Assembly: GCA_027575765.1 (NCBI GenBank)
Contig: JANBPT010000008.1
Location: 62,001 to 126,000, forward strand
Reading direction: 5' to 3'
Source: Tieghemiomyces parasiticus
Taxonomy: Eukaryota; Kickxellomycota; Dimargaritomycetes; Dimargaritales; Dimargaritaceae
Length of the DNA: 64,000 nt
Within the stretch, counting starts at the first letter, position 1. Every line of letters starts with the position of its first letter. Below the pieces are notes generated by a model. It was given only the letters and a program-made list of their open reading frames with translations. It had not been told where the DNA came from and did no database searches. Of the stretch, positions 21,701 through 32,978 are shown in pieces. The translations under genes and the position numbers were made by a program.

Positions 21701-24482
21701 CCTGTGTGAGGAGACTGGCAGCCGTGGTGGAGGGAAAAATCAGATCGCCAGTCGCACGATCGTGTGACTTGTGCCGCAAGTGGTTGCCCGTGGTGGGACT
21801 TGGCCGGGTGGTGGCAGCGGCGGCGGCGGCGACGACGGTGGCGATCTCGCTTCGCCGCCCGTCCCCGGAGGGGCGCCGACTCAACGGAGGCCGGGTCGGG
21901 TCGCTGGGGTCCGGCCGGGTCGGCGGGGCCAGGTGGCCATCAAGGGATAATTCTGGAACCGACTGAGAGGGCGAGTGAGCGAAACGTAACGGGGACTGAC
22001 TGGGTGAGGACACGGCTGAAATGATACCTGGGTAGCGCGACGAGCCCTTAGCCGCAGGATTGAATGGTGGCCGCGATCCGGCTTCCGTCGGGGAGGCACC
22101 ATAGGAAGCGTTGGATGAAGGGACCCGTGACACCGATGGCGGTAACGAGGGGAACCCCACGGTAAACAGCATTATACCCAACTTGTTGATGAAGGTGCAA
22201 ACCCCACCAGGTTGACAGACGATTAGGAAGGACTCCCGCAGGACCGGGTGGTACGGGAGGAAGGACAGCGAGGTGATGCTCTGCTCGAACCGCCAGCGCA
22301 TCTTGAGGCAAAGTCGATCGCTGGTCTGGCGGCCATTGTTCGGCTGGGTCTGCCGGATGACCCGGGTCGGGTGGCCCGACGGCCGGCGGTTGGCAGCTGT
22401 GAGAGGGAGTTGTCCAGGCACAGAGGTCGGGCCGCGTCGGTGGCTCGACCCCGCCGGGCTACCGTGGAGACCACCGCTACGCAGGACCTCATCTAAACGG
22501 TGCAGGTCGGCGTAGCGGTCGTCACGGTAGGATACCGGACGGCCGGGGTCCAGTTCTACCCCTTCACTGGTACGGTGTGTAGTCGACCCCGGTGTCGGCG
22601 TCCCGTCGTCCATAATGTGGGACGGGGAGAAGTCGGGGGCACCGATGGGTGCGTAGGACGAACGGTTCGAACCCGAACGGGACCCACGGTACACTCCGGC
22701 GGCCGGGGAGTCGTTGATCGCCTCCTCGAGCTGCTCAGCCAGACTGACAGTAGGGCTGCCGCTGGCCGTGGCGGGGCGGCGCTGAAGCGGCGGCGGGCCG
22801 GGGGGTTCACGGGTGACCGCTGCGATTCCCGGGCGATTCGGCTGGCTGGGCCGACGTTGCCGGGCCACTGGTAAACCCCGGGATGCCCCCTGGCCGCTGC
22901 TACTCCCCAGACCGTACGGAGATACCCCGGCCGCCGCCACGGACGATAAGGTGGCGACCGCAGTCGGGGTACCGTTTCGCGAATTGAGTGGGCCCTTGGA
23001 AGGCGGCGTATGCCGAGCGAGGGACGCTCCGGCGCTCCCCGGAGCGGGTTGCGAACCCGGGCGGACCGAGGACCGGGTGGACCGGCGAGCCGAAGCCGTC
23101 GATGTAGCCGCAGTGGTAGGTGCCAGAGGTCCCCCACTCGTTGCGCCAGCCGATCCAACATGTGGGGTCGTGACGAGGGACTCCTCAGTCTCAGTAAAGA
23201 GCGCGTAAGCGTACAGAAACCCATCCGTGCCGGCCATGATGATCTCATTTCCGCCATCCTGGTCGTAGTCGGCGATGAGGATTTGGTCAATGTTATAGGC
23301 CACCGAGAACTTTGAACTGTAGTGTTGAATCTGGTGTGGGGTATCCGGAGGCCCCCAGACGTCGGTGGCTGGAGGTGGCGGGTGGTGGTGTTGATGGTCA
23401 GCGGTAAAGGAGGAGAGGGGGGCGGGTGCCTCCGAAATGGGTGACAGCGGGGCCTTGGGCGAGCGGGAGGGCGGGAAGTGGAGTCGGCCGCTGCCTTTAT
23501 TCTTCTGGAACCAGCTTCGCACCCCTTCATCGGGTCGCAAACTGCCCGATTCTCCAGCGGGAGCCGTGGCCAACGGTGGTGGGGGCTCCGGGTCGGTGGG
23601 TGAGGCGTGCCGGCTGGCGGTGCTGATGGCAGAGGTAGACCGGGCTGCCACCGAGCCGCGGCGGTCCTGTAGGCTGTAGCCGGCGCTGCTCCCACCGGCG
23701 ACGCTGGGAGTCCAAGATCCTGGTCCGGTCTGGTGACCGGGCGGTTGGGTGTCACTGTCGCGCGTCGGGGGTCGACTACGCGGAACCGCCTCGTCCGTTA
23801 TCAAAGGGCCATGCAGACGGTCGGCTGGCAATATGGTCGGTAGGTGCCGCTCCGGTGAATTCGCTGTGGCCAGCTGAGGCAGCGTGGTCCGCCAGCCGGG
23901 AGGCTTGACTATGACGGGGTCGGTTGAGCCGGCTTCGCCAGTGGGCAGCGTACTGGGACGATCGCTCAGGGCGCCGTGCGACTTCACTACCTCACCTGCC
24001 CCCCACGGGTGGTCAAAGATGTAGAGCTCTCCGCTGGAACACAGAACCACCAAAGAATTGTGGCCACGGGCACGGATATCTCCTACGGTCACCACCGTCA
24101 CGATGCCCAGCATGGGATACACCGCCCAGGGCCGCGGACTAGGTTGGAGGAACTCCGGGTGGCGGGCTGCCCCCGGGACTGCATAGCTGCTGCCTTGACC
24201 GCGATAGATAAGTAGGCGACCCTGAGTGGTACCCACTATCAGTTCGTTATTCTGGTTGCGAAATAGGGCGAACGGGACGACGGGCGGGCTGGTTAGTTCC
24301 CCTGAAAATGGAAAATGGCCGCCTTGCGGCGCCCTAAGCGTCATGGCTGGCGCTGCTAGCTACAGCCGTGGAGCGTGTGCGCTTACCTGGTCATTGGTCA
24401 AATCGCCCACCACGATGGCCCGCGGGTTGACCGTCTCGCCCACCTCCCATTTGATGCGGTTGACCAGTGAAATGGTCCGCAT
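18774..24482 (-). CDS. ITFG2: ITFG2-like (KICSTOR complex) beta-propeller protein, greatly enlarged
   Basis: Two exons: 24387-24482 (32 codons) and 18774-24251, joined in phase 0 across a 135-nt intron. The product is 1857 residues, against about 450 in human ITFG2. The first exon encodes a start (MRTISLVNRIKWEV, then VVGDLTNDQ) matching the ITFG2 N-terminus. Further propeller blades are recognisable at about 33-110 (NELIVGTTQGRLLIY), 345-385 (ILIADYDQDGGNEIIMAGTDG), 680-722 (MRWRFEQSITSLSF), 892-922 (NQGVAVVRMDGMVYLLD) and 1660-1730 (CYALERDRNVPCLFYVDD). Long Ser/Pro/Gly-rich, disordered stretches separate them, the longest (about 925-1655) before the last blade. In animals, ITFG2 with KPTN, SZT2 and C12orf66 recruits GATOR1 to lysosomes and restrains TORC1 under starvation. 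That role is inferred here by homology only. Confidence 0.8.
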
Positions 24483-25065
24483 AGCCTATGAATCGGCACG
24501 ACAGACGGGCGGAGGTAAGGGTGGTGTTAGTACTGGATAGCACTTGGCTGGGTTTAGATTCCCGCGCCTGCAGGAAGCGTAGTAGGATGAGCTGGGAAGA
24601 GAAATGAGGGTCGGAGTGAGAGGTGAAAAGTTATGGTTTGGCTCGTCAGCGCCAGCCGAGTGAGGGGATTGGGGGGTAAGAACTAATATGATAGTCAGGC
24701 ATGGAGAGCCAGGGTGGGCCATTGAACCAACGCTGGTGAGAATGGAGGTAAGCCTCCTGGTCATTCCTAACTTAGTGCCGGCTTAGCACCCTGTCCCCAG
24801 ACCTTAGGTGCGACCATACGGACAGTGAGTCCTTGGGCATGTAAACCTCCCCGACTATCCGGCATTTACTTGGTCATTCTATTTGGTTACTGGTGGATAT
24901 TTTGTATTTTTTAATGGAGGGATGCTAGCGATAACATAGGAGATTAGGTAGAGTGCAGATACAATCACCGATGGCGATAATTAAAGGCGCAAAGTAATAG
25001 AAAATAGAAAGTGCCGGTTAAATAGAGGAAAGCTCAATATCCAAAGGATCCTCGACTACAGGACT
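24483..25065. other. Intergenic region between ITFG2-like gene and ABCG gene
   Basis: Promoter side of the ITFG2-like gene and 3' side of the ABCG gene, both minus strand. The 24860-25020 part is AT-rich. No coding signal was seen. Confidence 0.5.
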
Positions 25066-27294
25066 TTAGTACACATAGGGCTTGGACTCGCCCGAATGGC
25101 CGACGATGGTACCCACGGAGCCGTGTTTTTCGGAGGTATCGGACATTGGGGCCGGTGGTGAAACAGATTCAGCAGAGTTACGGACAGATAAAGTCTCGTT
25201 GGCGGGGAATCGGGACAGGGGCTCGGCCAGCAGCTGCTTCTTAGGGCTGAGTTTGCTTTGTTGCACCTTGCCGCCGGCGTTGGAAGTGACCAAACGCCAC
25301 AGGCCCAGGTAAGCCAGGACGAACAGGACGACGAAGAGGCCGAGCAAAAACATGATGTTGACGAGGATGCTGAAGCTGCCCAGATCGAGATTCTCGAGGG
25401 CGGTGTCACCAATATTCTGGCCCTGGGAGGTGTAGCCTCTGAACTGGTTGATGGCCAAGGCTGAGAAGCCGTACTTAATGGGGCTGATCCACTGGATCCA
25501 GGATAGGTACGGCGGGGCGCTGCCGGTGTTGACGAAGAGACCACCGAAAATCATGAGGGGAAGGAGGAGGACGGGCATGATGGCCATGGTGATGGCGAGG
25601 TCCTTGATGGAGCAGGCCATGAAGGTACCAAAGGCGTTACCGCAGAGAGCCACGGTAACGGCTACCACCACGTAGATAAAGAACTTGCCCACCTCGGCCT
25701 GCAGGCCGAACATCCAGTATGTAATACACGAGAAGAGGAGGGGGGTGAAGATCAGGAAGGGAAGCTCGATGGAGTTTTTGGCCAGGAAATAGGCCGGGAG
25801 GGTGTACAGGCCGTTGCTATGCTCACGGGTAAACACTTCGCGCTCGGCGGCGAAAGTGGTCACGACCGGCATGGCGCTGGTGAAGAACTGGTTGACGCAC
25901 ACAAAGAAGAGGGCCCCGTTGAAATCTTGGATTTGGGCGGCCAGGCTGTCCTTGTGGGGAATCCGCAGGAAGATGAGGCCAACAAATACACCAAAGAAGA
26001 TGGCTTGACCGAGCTTGGCGCGGATAACCAGCTTGTTGCGCCAGGCATTGCGCGCGGCCCGGTGAAGGAGCAGGCGATACTGGATGGCCATGGGGGCCCG
26101 AGTGGTAAACATTCCGGGGGAGATGCGCCGGGTCAGGGGGTTGTCGGCGAGGTGGCGGTAATAAGCGGACTCGCGAGCGTCCTCCCAGGATTGGTAAATG
26201 GCAGCCATCCGCTCGGCCTCTACGGCGCGCTGGTCGCTTTTGTCACCGAGTTGAAGGTTGGTGGGATCAAACTGGTACAGAATACTCATGAAGAAGTAGT
26301 CGGCCGGATTGGTGTAGGTCGGGCAGGAATAGCCGATCCGGGAGAAGTAAGACACAGCGGCTTCGGCGGGGCCCAAGTACACAGTGCGCCCGTTATGCAA
26401 GATCATCACGTCGTCAAAGGTATGGTAAATCTCGGACGAGGGCTGGTGCATGACGGTAACCACAGTACGCCCCGACCGCGCCAGCTGCTGTAGAATGTAG
26501 GTCACGGTGGCGGCGGTGTAGGCGTCCAGACCGGAGGTGGGCTCATCCAAGAACAGGACCGATGGGTTGGCGATCAGTTCCATGGCGATGGCACAGCGCT
26601 TGCGCTCACCGCCCGACACGCCCTTCTTGTCAGGGGACCCGATGATGGTGTGGCGGGCCTTGTCGAGCTCCAGGAGTGCGATGACCTCGTCCACACGCTG
26701 CTGGCGCTGCTCCGGGGTGAGCTCGGGGCAGCGGAACGCGGCGGCCAGGCTGATGACCTCTTCGACAGTGGCGGTAGGCAGGATCACATCATCCTGGAAC
26801 ACGTAGCCAGATACCAAACGGATGGCCTGACCGGTCACCTGCCGGCCATTGACCAGAATATCGCCTGTAATGCGGCCGGCCTTGACAGACCCGGCCATGA
26901 TGTTGAGCAGAGAGGTCTTGCCGGACCCGCTGGGGCCCATGATGGCGGTGACACGCCCGGGTTGAAACGCGCCAGTCAGGCTGCTAAGGATAACCTTTTC
27001 CTGGGTGCGGGAGTTGGCGCTGGTCCCGCCAGTTTTCCGGCCAAACAGGCCCCGACGTGCTGGGGTGGGGGCGTCACCACCGGCGGGGTTCAGTTTTTCA
27101 TCGGCCATGGCCTGGGCCTCGGAGGCGTTAGCCGGGGTGCTCTTGACGGTGACCGAGTACCGGAGGTCCTTGAACACGATCTGAACAGGGTCGACCTGTC
27201 CCTCCGAGGCGTTGAGAAAGTTATCCATAGGAACGGACACTTCGCTGTGATCTATCGTCTCCGTGTGACGGAGAGAGTGGGCAGTGGTGGACAT
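25066..27294 (-). CDS. ABCG (WHITE-type) half-transporter
   Basis: Single exon, 742 residues from ATG at 27294. The nucleotide-binding domain comes first, as is diagnostic for ABCG: Walker A GPSGSGKT near residue 116, signature VSGGERKR near 228, Walker B VLFLDEP with the following TSGLD near 245, and the H-loop region VTVMHQPSSEI. About six hydrophobic segments follow in residues 420-650 (including GQAIFFGVFVGLIFL and AVTVALCGNAFGTFMA). The C-terminal 80 residues are hydrophilic. Half-transporters dimerise to export lipids, sterols or small hydrophobic compounds across the plasma membrane; the substrate cannot be told from sequence. The neighbouring genes are not functionally linked in an obvious way. 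Confidence 0.93.
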   Translation of the reverse strand: MSTTAHSLRHTETIDHSEVSVPMDNFLNASEGQVDPVQIVFKDLRYSVTVKSTPANASEAQAMADEKLNPAGGDAPTPARRGLFGRKTGGTSANSRTQEKVILSSLTGAFQPGRVTAIMGPSGSGKTSLLNIMAGSVKAGRITGDILVNGRQVTGQAIRLVSGYVFQDDVILPTATVEEVISLAAAFRCPELTPEQRQQRVDEVIALLELDKARHTIIGSPDKKGVSGGERKRCAIAMELIANPSVLFLDEPTSGLDAYTAATVTYILQQLARSGRTVVTVMHQPSSEIYHTFDDVMILHNGRTVYLGPAEAAVSYFSRIGYSCPTYTNPADYFFMSILYQFDPTNLQLGDKSDQRAVEAERMAAIYQSWEDARESAYYRHLADNPLTRRISPGMFTTRAPMAIQYRLLLHRAARNAWRNKLVIRAKLGQAIFFGVFVGLIFLRIPHKDSLAAQIQDFNGALFFVCVNQFFTSAMPVVTTFAAEREVFTREHSNGLYTLPAYFLAKNSIELPFLIFTPLLFSCITYWMFGLQAEVGKFFIYVVVAVTVALCGNAFGTFMACSIKDLAITMAIMPVLLLPLMIFGGLFVNTGSAPPYLSWIQWISPIKYGFSALAINQFRGYTSQGQNIGDTALENLDLGSFSILVNIMFLLGLFVVLFVLAYLGLWRLVTSNAGGKVQQSKLSPKKQLLAEPLSRFPANETLSVRNSAESVSPPAPMSDTSEKHGSVGTIVGHSGESKPYVY

Positions 27295-29303
27295 TATGCA
27301 AAAGATGGAGAAGAAGTGGAGCTGACGTGCCGCGCAGACAAAAAGTACACCCGATACAGTAAACTGATGTTTGCAAGTGGAGGAGGATAGGGGGGACGAG
27401 GAAAAATATATAAGGCCAGCGGAGAAAGCGGCTCTTAGGTTAAGAAGGCTGGCGAGGTAATCCCGATTTTCTCAAAGTTTACATGTAAAGGATGACAAAC
27501 ACGTTTATCCGAAGGAAAGGATATCCAAATGTCGGTCGGCAAACAAACGGTGTTAGAGAAGAAGAACTCAGTGGTAGGCTGAATAAATAGATGAAAACTG
27601 GCAGTGCAGGGGTGCGTGGCGAGTGCAGGATGTGAGATGCCACGTCTGGATGTCAGTGGCGGAGTGGATGATAATTATGTTACCTGGAGCGGGTGTCCGA
27701 TGCGAATTGAAGGTCTAAGGGATAGTGGGTTAGATGGGTCAGGATATGCGTGAAACCTAATACATAGAAGACAAATTGGACCTGAGAAGAATCTGACTGC
27801 CTTCGGGGCACCAACTTAAATACCACGGCGGAACTAATCGCAGTTAAAGGCTTGGCGTTCGTGGGCTACACCCAAGGGACACCTGCCTTTTTCCGCCGGG
27901 TGCTGCGCTCCCTTCAAGCTCCTCCGTGCTATACTGGATTGACGAAGATCTGAACACGTCGGATTACCCAGCTCCCTCACTCTCCGCCCCACCTAGCGCG
28001 TGTGTCGACTGAAATACTTTACCCGGCAGGCTGGGGATCAACCAACTCCGTGGAGTGCACAGGCACTGGAAGCTAAGCGGGTGGTGTTACCTACCAATCA
28101 GTAGTTCCGGATACAATAGGGCGAATGGCCAAAACGGAACCGCTGGGCCGTGGATGGCCCGCCTTGTATTGGTGGAATTTTTTACACCACTAACGCCATT
28201 CCACCATCTGCCCTCGCCTTTGGCCCCTGCCGCAAGTATTCAGCCAGTTGAAGGTGTTCTGGTGCACTGGAAGAGATGGACACAACGGTTACAATTTCTT
28301 TTTTTTCTTCTAATTGGATTCACACGCTCAGACAGAGTGGCTGCGGCAGTTAGATTAACTGATGATTTCATGGGCAGCAATCGGATGGGATTGTTACGGA
28401 TATGCCGGAGGTTCCAGACTTGTTCACAAAATGTTGCTGTTCAAGCGTCACGTCAGCAGCTTATCCTTATTCTTTGCTACAAGGACAAAATCGGCACGCT
28501 ATATGACATCCAAAGCCACCTTGACCCCTGGGCCATCATCGATGCACAACCGGGGGCACTATTTACCAGAGGGGGCACCTTCCCCTTCACCTTAGCCTTT
28601 GACACCAGCCCAGACGACCTGACAAGCTGGTTCAGGGTACACGCGTCCACACCACTACCCCATAACACAATCTGGAAGGAACTTATGGGGCCTGCTGCGG
28701 CAAATGCCTAATTTAGAGTATTAAGGAAGTCTCGGCGATGCAGCTCAAATCGTTATACCGAGACATGGTGCAGGTGGTATGGGCGGCGGAATATAGGCCC
28801 CTGGCAACGCCGAAACCTAAATCAAGGCGGAACACACTGTGGATGTACCATTGGCTGAATACTAGGAAGAGTCGAAGGGGTATCGGTAGATAGTTTTTCC
28901 CGATTGGGGCTTCCTTTGGTCTGGCTAGGGACCGGAGACTCAGCCACTGTGCGGGGTAATATGGTACACACTTCCTCCCCACTACACCCGCGGCAGCTCT
29001 ATTTCCCACTGGTATCATTTTCATGGGGCTCCCACCCCCACAAGGAGCCCCCAAGTGGCTCAACTGTCACAGGTCCAGCCGCAGTCGGTCGGAGACCGAA
29101 GCACGCTGCCAGGGTAGCAGGCCATTAGGCTCCGCCCACATCCCACCAGGGCTCCGGCCATCGGCATCGTCATGCTCCATGAGCAAAGAGGTTAACTCAG
29201 ACAAACGACATCTAAGCCCTCTGTTGCCCATTATCTAACGGCGGAGTTTGAACCTCCGCTTACTATCCTCGCCATTAGACGGCAAATCTCACCATCGCCC
29301 ACC
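27295..29303. other. Divergent intergenic region between ABCG and MEIOB-like genes
   Basis: Two kilobases serving as the promoter side for both flanking genes. The only sizeable frame (28055-28711, +) begins with GTG, has no motifs and is no longer than chance frames elsewhere, so it is not called. Confidence 0.45.
27404..27413 (-). promoter_or_regulatory. TATA box candidate for ABCG gene
   Basis: The minus strand reads TTATATATTT about 110 nt upstream of the ABCG ATG, at a normal core-promoter distance. Sequence resemblance only. Confidence 0.4.
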
Positions 29304-32300
29304 ATGGACCTGGTCAGCATTGTCGACCGCCTAGTCCATGAGCTGGCCGAACCGCATTCCAACAGGGCCCTAGCCGATGCCTTCGCGAAACGGTCCGGCA
29401 AAAGCACCTTCGACCTGAGCGAGACGGCTGGGCGGCTCCCCTGGTAAGTGGACGATACGACCTCTTTGGACGTATTCGTTTTGGCCCTCCAAGGTCTACT
29501 TCCAAGGCTCGTCACTAGAAAATAACTGGGTGAGAACTAGAAACACACGTACCTCCATGCCGCCGCCGTTCTTTTTTTTTCTATGGGTTGACCTGGCAGG
29601 GGCTGGGCTGCGTCGACCTTTCTAGATATCCTGGAAGAGTACCCCGCTGGCCTCACGCGCTCCATCATCCTCACGGAGGTGAGCACCCGGGTAAGTCACA
29701 GACAATCGGTTTGGTGATACATTCGCTTGGTTAATTAGGCCACGTAAGCTGCCCTAGTATCTCGTGCCCTGCCGACTAGCACGGGGATTAACGCTTCACG
29801 GACCGCCACCTGTCGTTGCCCGATTGACGCTACGAAACCTAGTGGGATGAACCCCGTGAGAACAGGCCGCCCAACTCAAACAAGCGTAAGTTTCTGCCTG
29901 AAGACCAATTCGAAAGCATTTCCGATCCTTTTCCTGGAATAGGAGCTGCCACCCCGGCCCTGACGATTTAATATTCGCAACTTACCCATCCCTACCTTGC
30001 GAACGCGTGCGAATCAGGCTTCGCGGAAATTGGCGCCCTCCTGGAGGGCAATACTACCGACCAGAGCCTCTTCAACATGACGGTTATCAACGCTAGGCAA
30101 CTCGACCACACGGAGATCTGGATCCTGACCTTGCAACCCGACTCGGGCGGTGGTATCGTCGAGGCCTACCTTCACCAACGGTTCTACATCCTCACCGCAG
30201 CAGGGGGCCATCATCTCCTGACACACCTGCCGCGTCGTCTCCGATTCTGCGGTGCCCACGTCGTCCGCAACCCTAAACAGTTACCCCGCCTGCTACCCAC
30301 TCCGTTTGTCATGTTTGAGCTCAGTCCTGCGGTCCTGGAATGCAGCGCCCTACGGTACCGTCAGCCCCGCGAGTCCCAGTCCTTCTCATCGCCATCTCTA
30401 TCCCAGCGTGTGGAGCCTGCGGGGTGCCCGCGTACCGAGGCAGATCGGTTGTTTGCCAAAACTTACTTCACCACAGATTTTCTCACTGATGTGACCCATG
30501 CAACCCTGGCGGGTGGTCAGCGGTTCAGATTTTGGGTCAAAGTAAGCGTGGTAATAGGCCGTGTGAGCCCACAGGGGCCTTGCGTTCAAGTAGGGGCTAT
30601 ACGACGTGGGCGGCGTCATCCGTCTCCCGCGCCCCTTGTGACTTCCACCCGTTTCCTGTTAGCTAACCATACCCTCCACTTTGCCAATCCTCTACCCGTC
30701 CTTGCGATCGGTGTTCCGCCTGTGCTCTTCCCATATCCGCTTGATTAGGTTGGCGTGATTTTAGCGGACGATGTACGCAGCCATGACGGCCGGATCAAAC
30801 GCGCCCAAATATTCGTCAGCGACGTGGTGGGCGATGGCACGGGTACGCAGTCCACGGCCGTGCTGGCCTCCCTAGTCCTCTGGGATGACCAAGTCCCACT
30901 GGCCTCGTTGGTCAATAAAGGCGACTACCTCGGTATCTACCTTCCCACTATCAAGCGGCCGGCGAACGCCAGCTTGGGGGAGATCTTGGAAATGGAGTAC
31001 GGACCCGACACCATCCTATTTATCCTCCCACGCCCGTTGCCTACTACAGCCGCCTGGCCGTCCGGGTCTACAGCCGTTTCAGGGCTTGCCACCGCCGCTC
31101 CCGCCCATGTACCGTCCTCGGTTACCGCTGCCGCCGATGAAGATGGCATCACCGACTGTCGGCACGCCCCACAGCGGATCTACATTGCCGACCTGCGACC
31201 GCTCATGTCTGGTCTGACGCTCTTTGGGCGTATCATGGCCACTTCCCATAACCAGCCCGTGACAGCGGCCGGCGACGGTACCGAAGATTCCCAGCAAATC
31301 GACCGGTTCATTATCCGTTTGGTTGACGAGACTGGCGCGACCAACGTCACCTGCTGGGGTACATTCGGGCTCCAGGCTGCCCGGTGCCGCGTGGGCGAGT
31401 GGGTCCTGATCAGTAACGTCATCACCACCGCAGTGGACTCGTCGGCGTCGGCCAAAGTTCACGTCGAGGCAAGCGAGCGGTCACACTCCCAGATTCGGTC
31501 CGGTAGGTTCCTGAGCACAGTTATGCGCCAAGCGGAGTGAGAGCCGTGTAAGGGAACAGGTGGGCTGTAGACTTGGCACTAATAGTCACGCCCCCTTTTT
31601 TCCCTCCCCATCCTTACTGTCTTGCCTCTCGGTTTCCTGGGACGGATCCAGTCTACACCCGCCGGGCCTTCCTATCGTGTAGCTACCTACGGGACCCCGT
31701 CCCGCTGACCCACATCATTAATCACCCCGTGTGCCAGAGTCGCGTGGTCATCGTGGGCTGGCGCCCCTATGCCTACGCCCAGCCGGAGGACTACGTGCAC
31801 CCGCCCAACGACCACCTGAACCTAGTGGTCTACACCCGTAAGTAGTTACATTGGACACCTGCTTGATTCCCAAGCAGGAACTGCCACCTGATCGTTGTGC
31901 CGCCTGCCCACCGAGAAACCTCCCCCCCTCAGCACCATGTGCTTACCGATATGTACCCCGATATCACCTGTATGCCCCTTGTTAGATGACGCCTGTCAGC
32001 ACTCCATCGTTCGTACCAACGGCGGCCTTTACTTTTGCACCGTCTGTACCAGCTATTTGCAAGAGAATGAAACGTTGGCCCCGCAGTTCCGCATCTCGTG
32101 GCAAATCGATGACGGTACCCGGATCTGGGACCTAGACGCGCAGCCCCACGCTAGCAACGTAAGTCATGGACACAACAAGGCCAGTACTCATAGTAAGGGG
32201 GGGGAGGGAGGGAGGAGGGTCCTTAATATTTAGAGGCCAGAGTGAGCACGCTATTTACCGAATCTACTATTGCCTTAATGCCTAATGCTTGGATTCATCT

Positions 32301-32714
32301 CATTCTCTAACGACCAGGATATTGTCGGCGTCTCGGCGGCCGAGTTTTCCGATTACCGCACGGCCAAGCAGAACTACGTGCTTAATTCTGCCATCGGCAA
32401 GAGCTTCTACGTTTGTCTGCTTCAAATGGTAAGTTAGTAGGGAGGTGCGGGGGAGGGGAGGGAGGCAGGGTGCCCCCCCCTTGAAAGCGGGTAGGGTCGT
32501 ACCGTTGTTGGCTGATTGCTGTAATCGACAGAAAAATGCCAACCTTGGCTTGCAAGTATCCCTTTCCCACCTCTCCACCACGTTTTGATTTCAGGCACAG
32601 GGCGACAATAACGACCGGACGCCGCAATTCCTCATTACCGCCGCCTGCCCGACCGAGGGTATCATGGCCGACGTCCATAGCATGTGCACCGCGTTACGTA
32701 AATACACCACCTAG
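29304..32714 (+). CDS. MEIOB: MEIOB-like meiotic single-strand-DNA-binding OB-fold protein
   Basis: Nine exons: 29304-29443, 29600-29690, 29843-29885, 30018-30541, 30749-31502, 31652-31837, 31986-32158, 32318-32428 and 32595-32714. All joins have GT/AG ends and matching phases, giving 713 residues. Exon 3 is a 43-nt microexon that is needed to keep the frame. The N-terminal 260 or so residues are unassigned. From exon 5, RPA1/MEIOB-like OB folds follow, with a first strand set (VGVILADDV), DETGATNVTCWG, SRVVIVGWRPYAYA, and a zinc-type knuckle whose visible part is CTVC, as in the RPA70 C-terminal fold. MEIOB works with SPATA22 at meiotic recombination intermediates. A divergent RPA1 paralogue is the main alternative. 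It is convergent with the next gene (264 nt between stop codons). Confidence 0.68.
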
Positions 32715-32978
32715 CCGTCCTTTCAGCTAAACAATGGAAAGCTGATGTTTAATGTGTGAAAAGAAAGGGTCGTAATACTACAGTGAAGCAGGGGGTGGTG
32801 GTTTTAGATGAGCTGGGTGTGTGGGGGGGGGGAAGAAAGCGTGTCAAACAAAAGCTAGAAAAGAAGCAAGTTGAGCACAAGGTTGGAAAGCAATAACAGA
32901 GAAGCATGGTATTGCAAGTGAAGGACCTGCCGATCTTTAATACCGCTACCCTCCCCAACAGGAGGAACAGAAATAAGT

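Noticed and set aside
22663..22674. B-box-like GGTTCGAACCC
   Set aside because: It lies inside the ITFG2-like coding exon, with no acceptor-stem pairing around it.
28055..28711. 218-codon open frame (+)
   Set aside because: Starts with GTG, shows no motif, and equally long frames occur by chance in other spacers.
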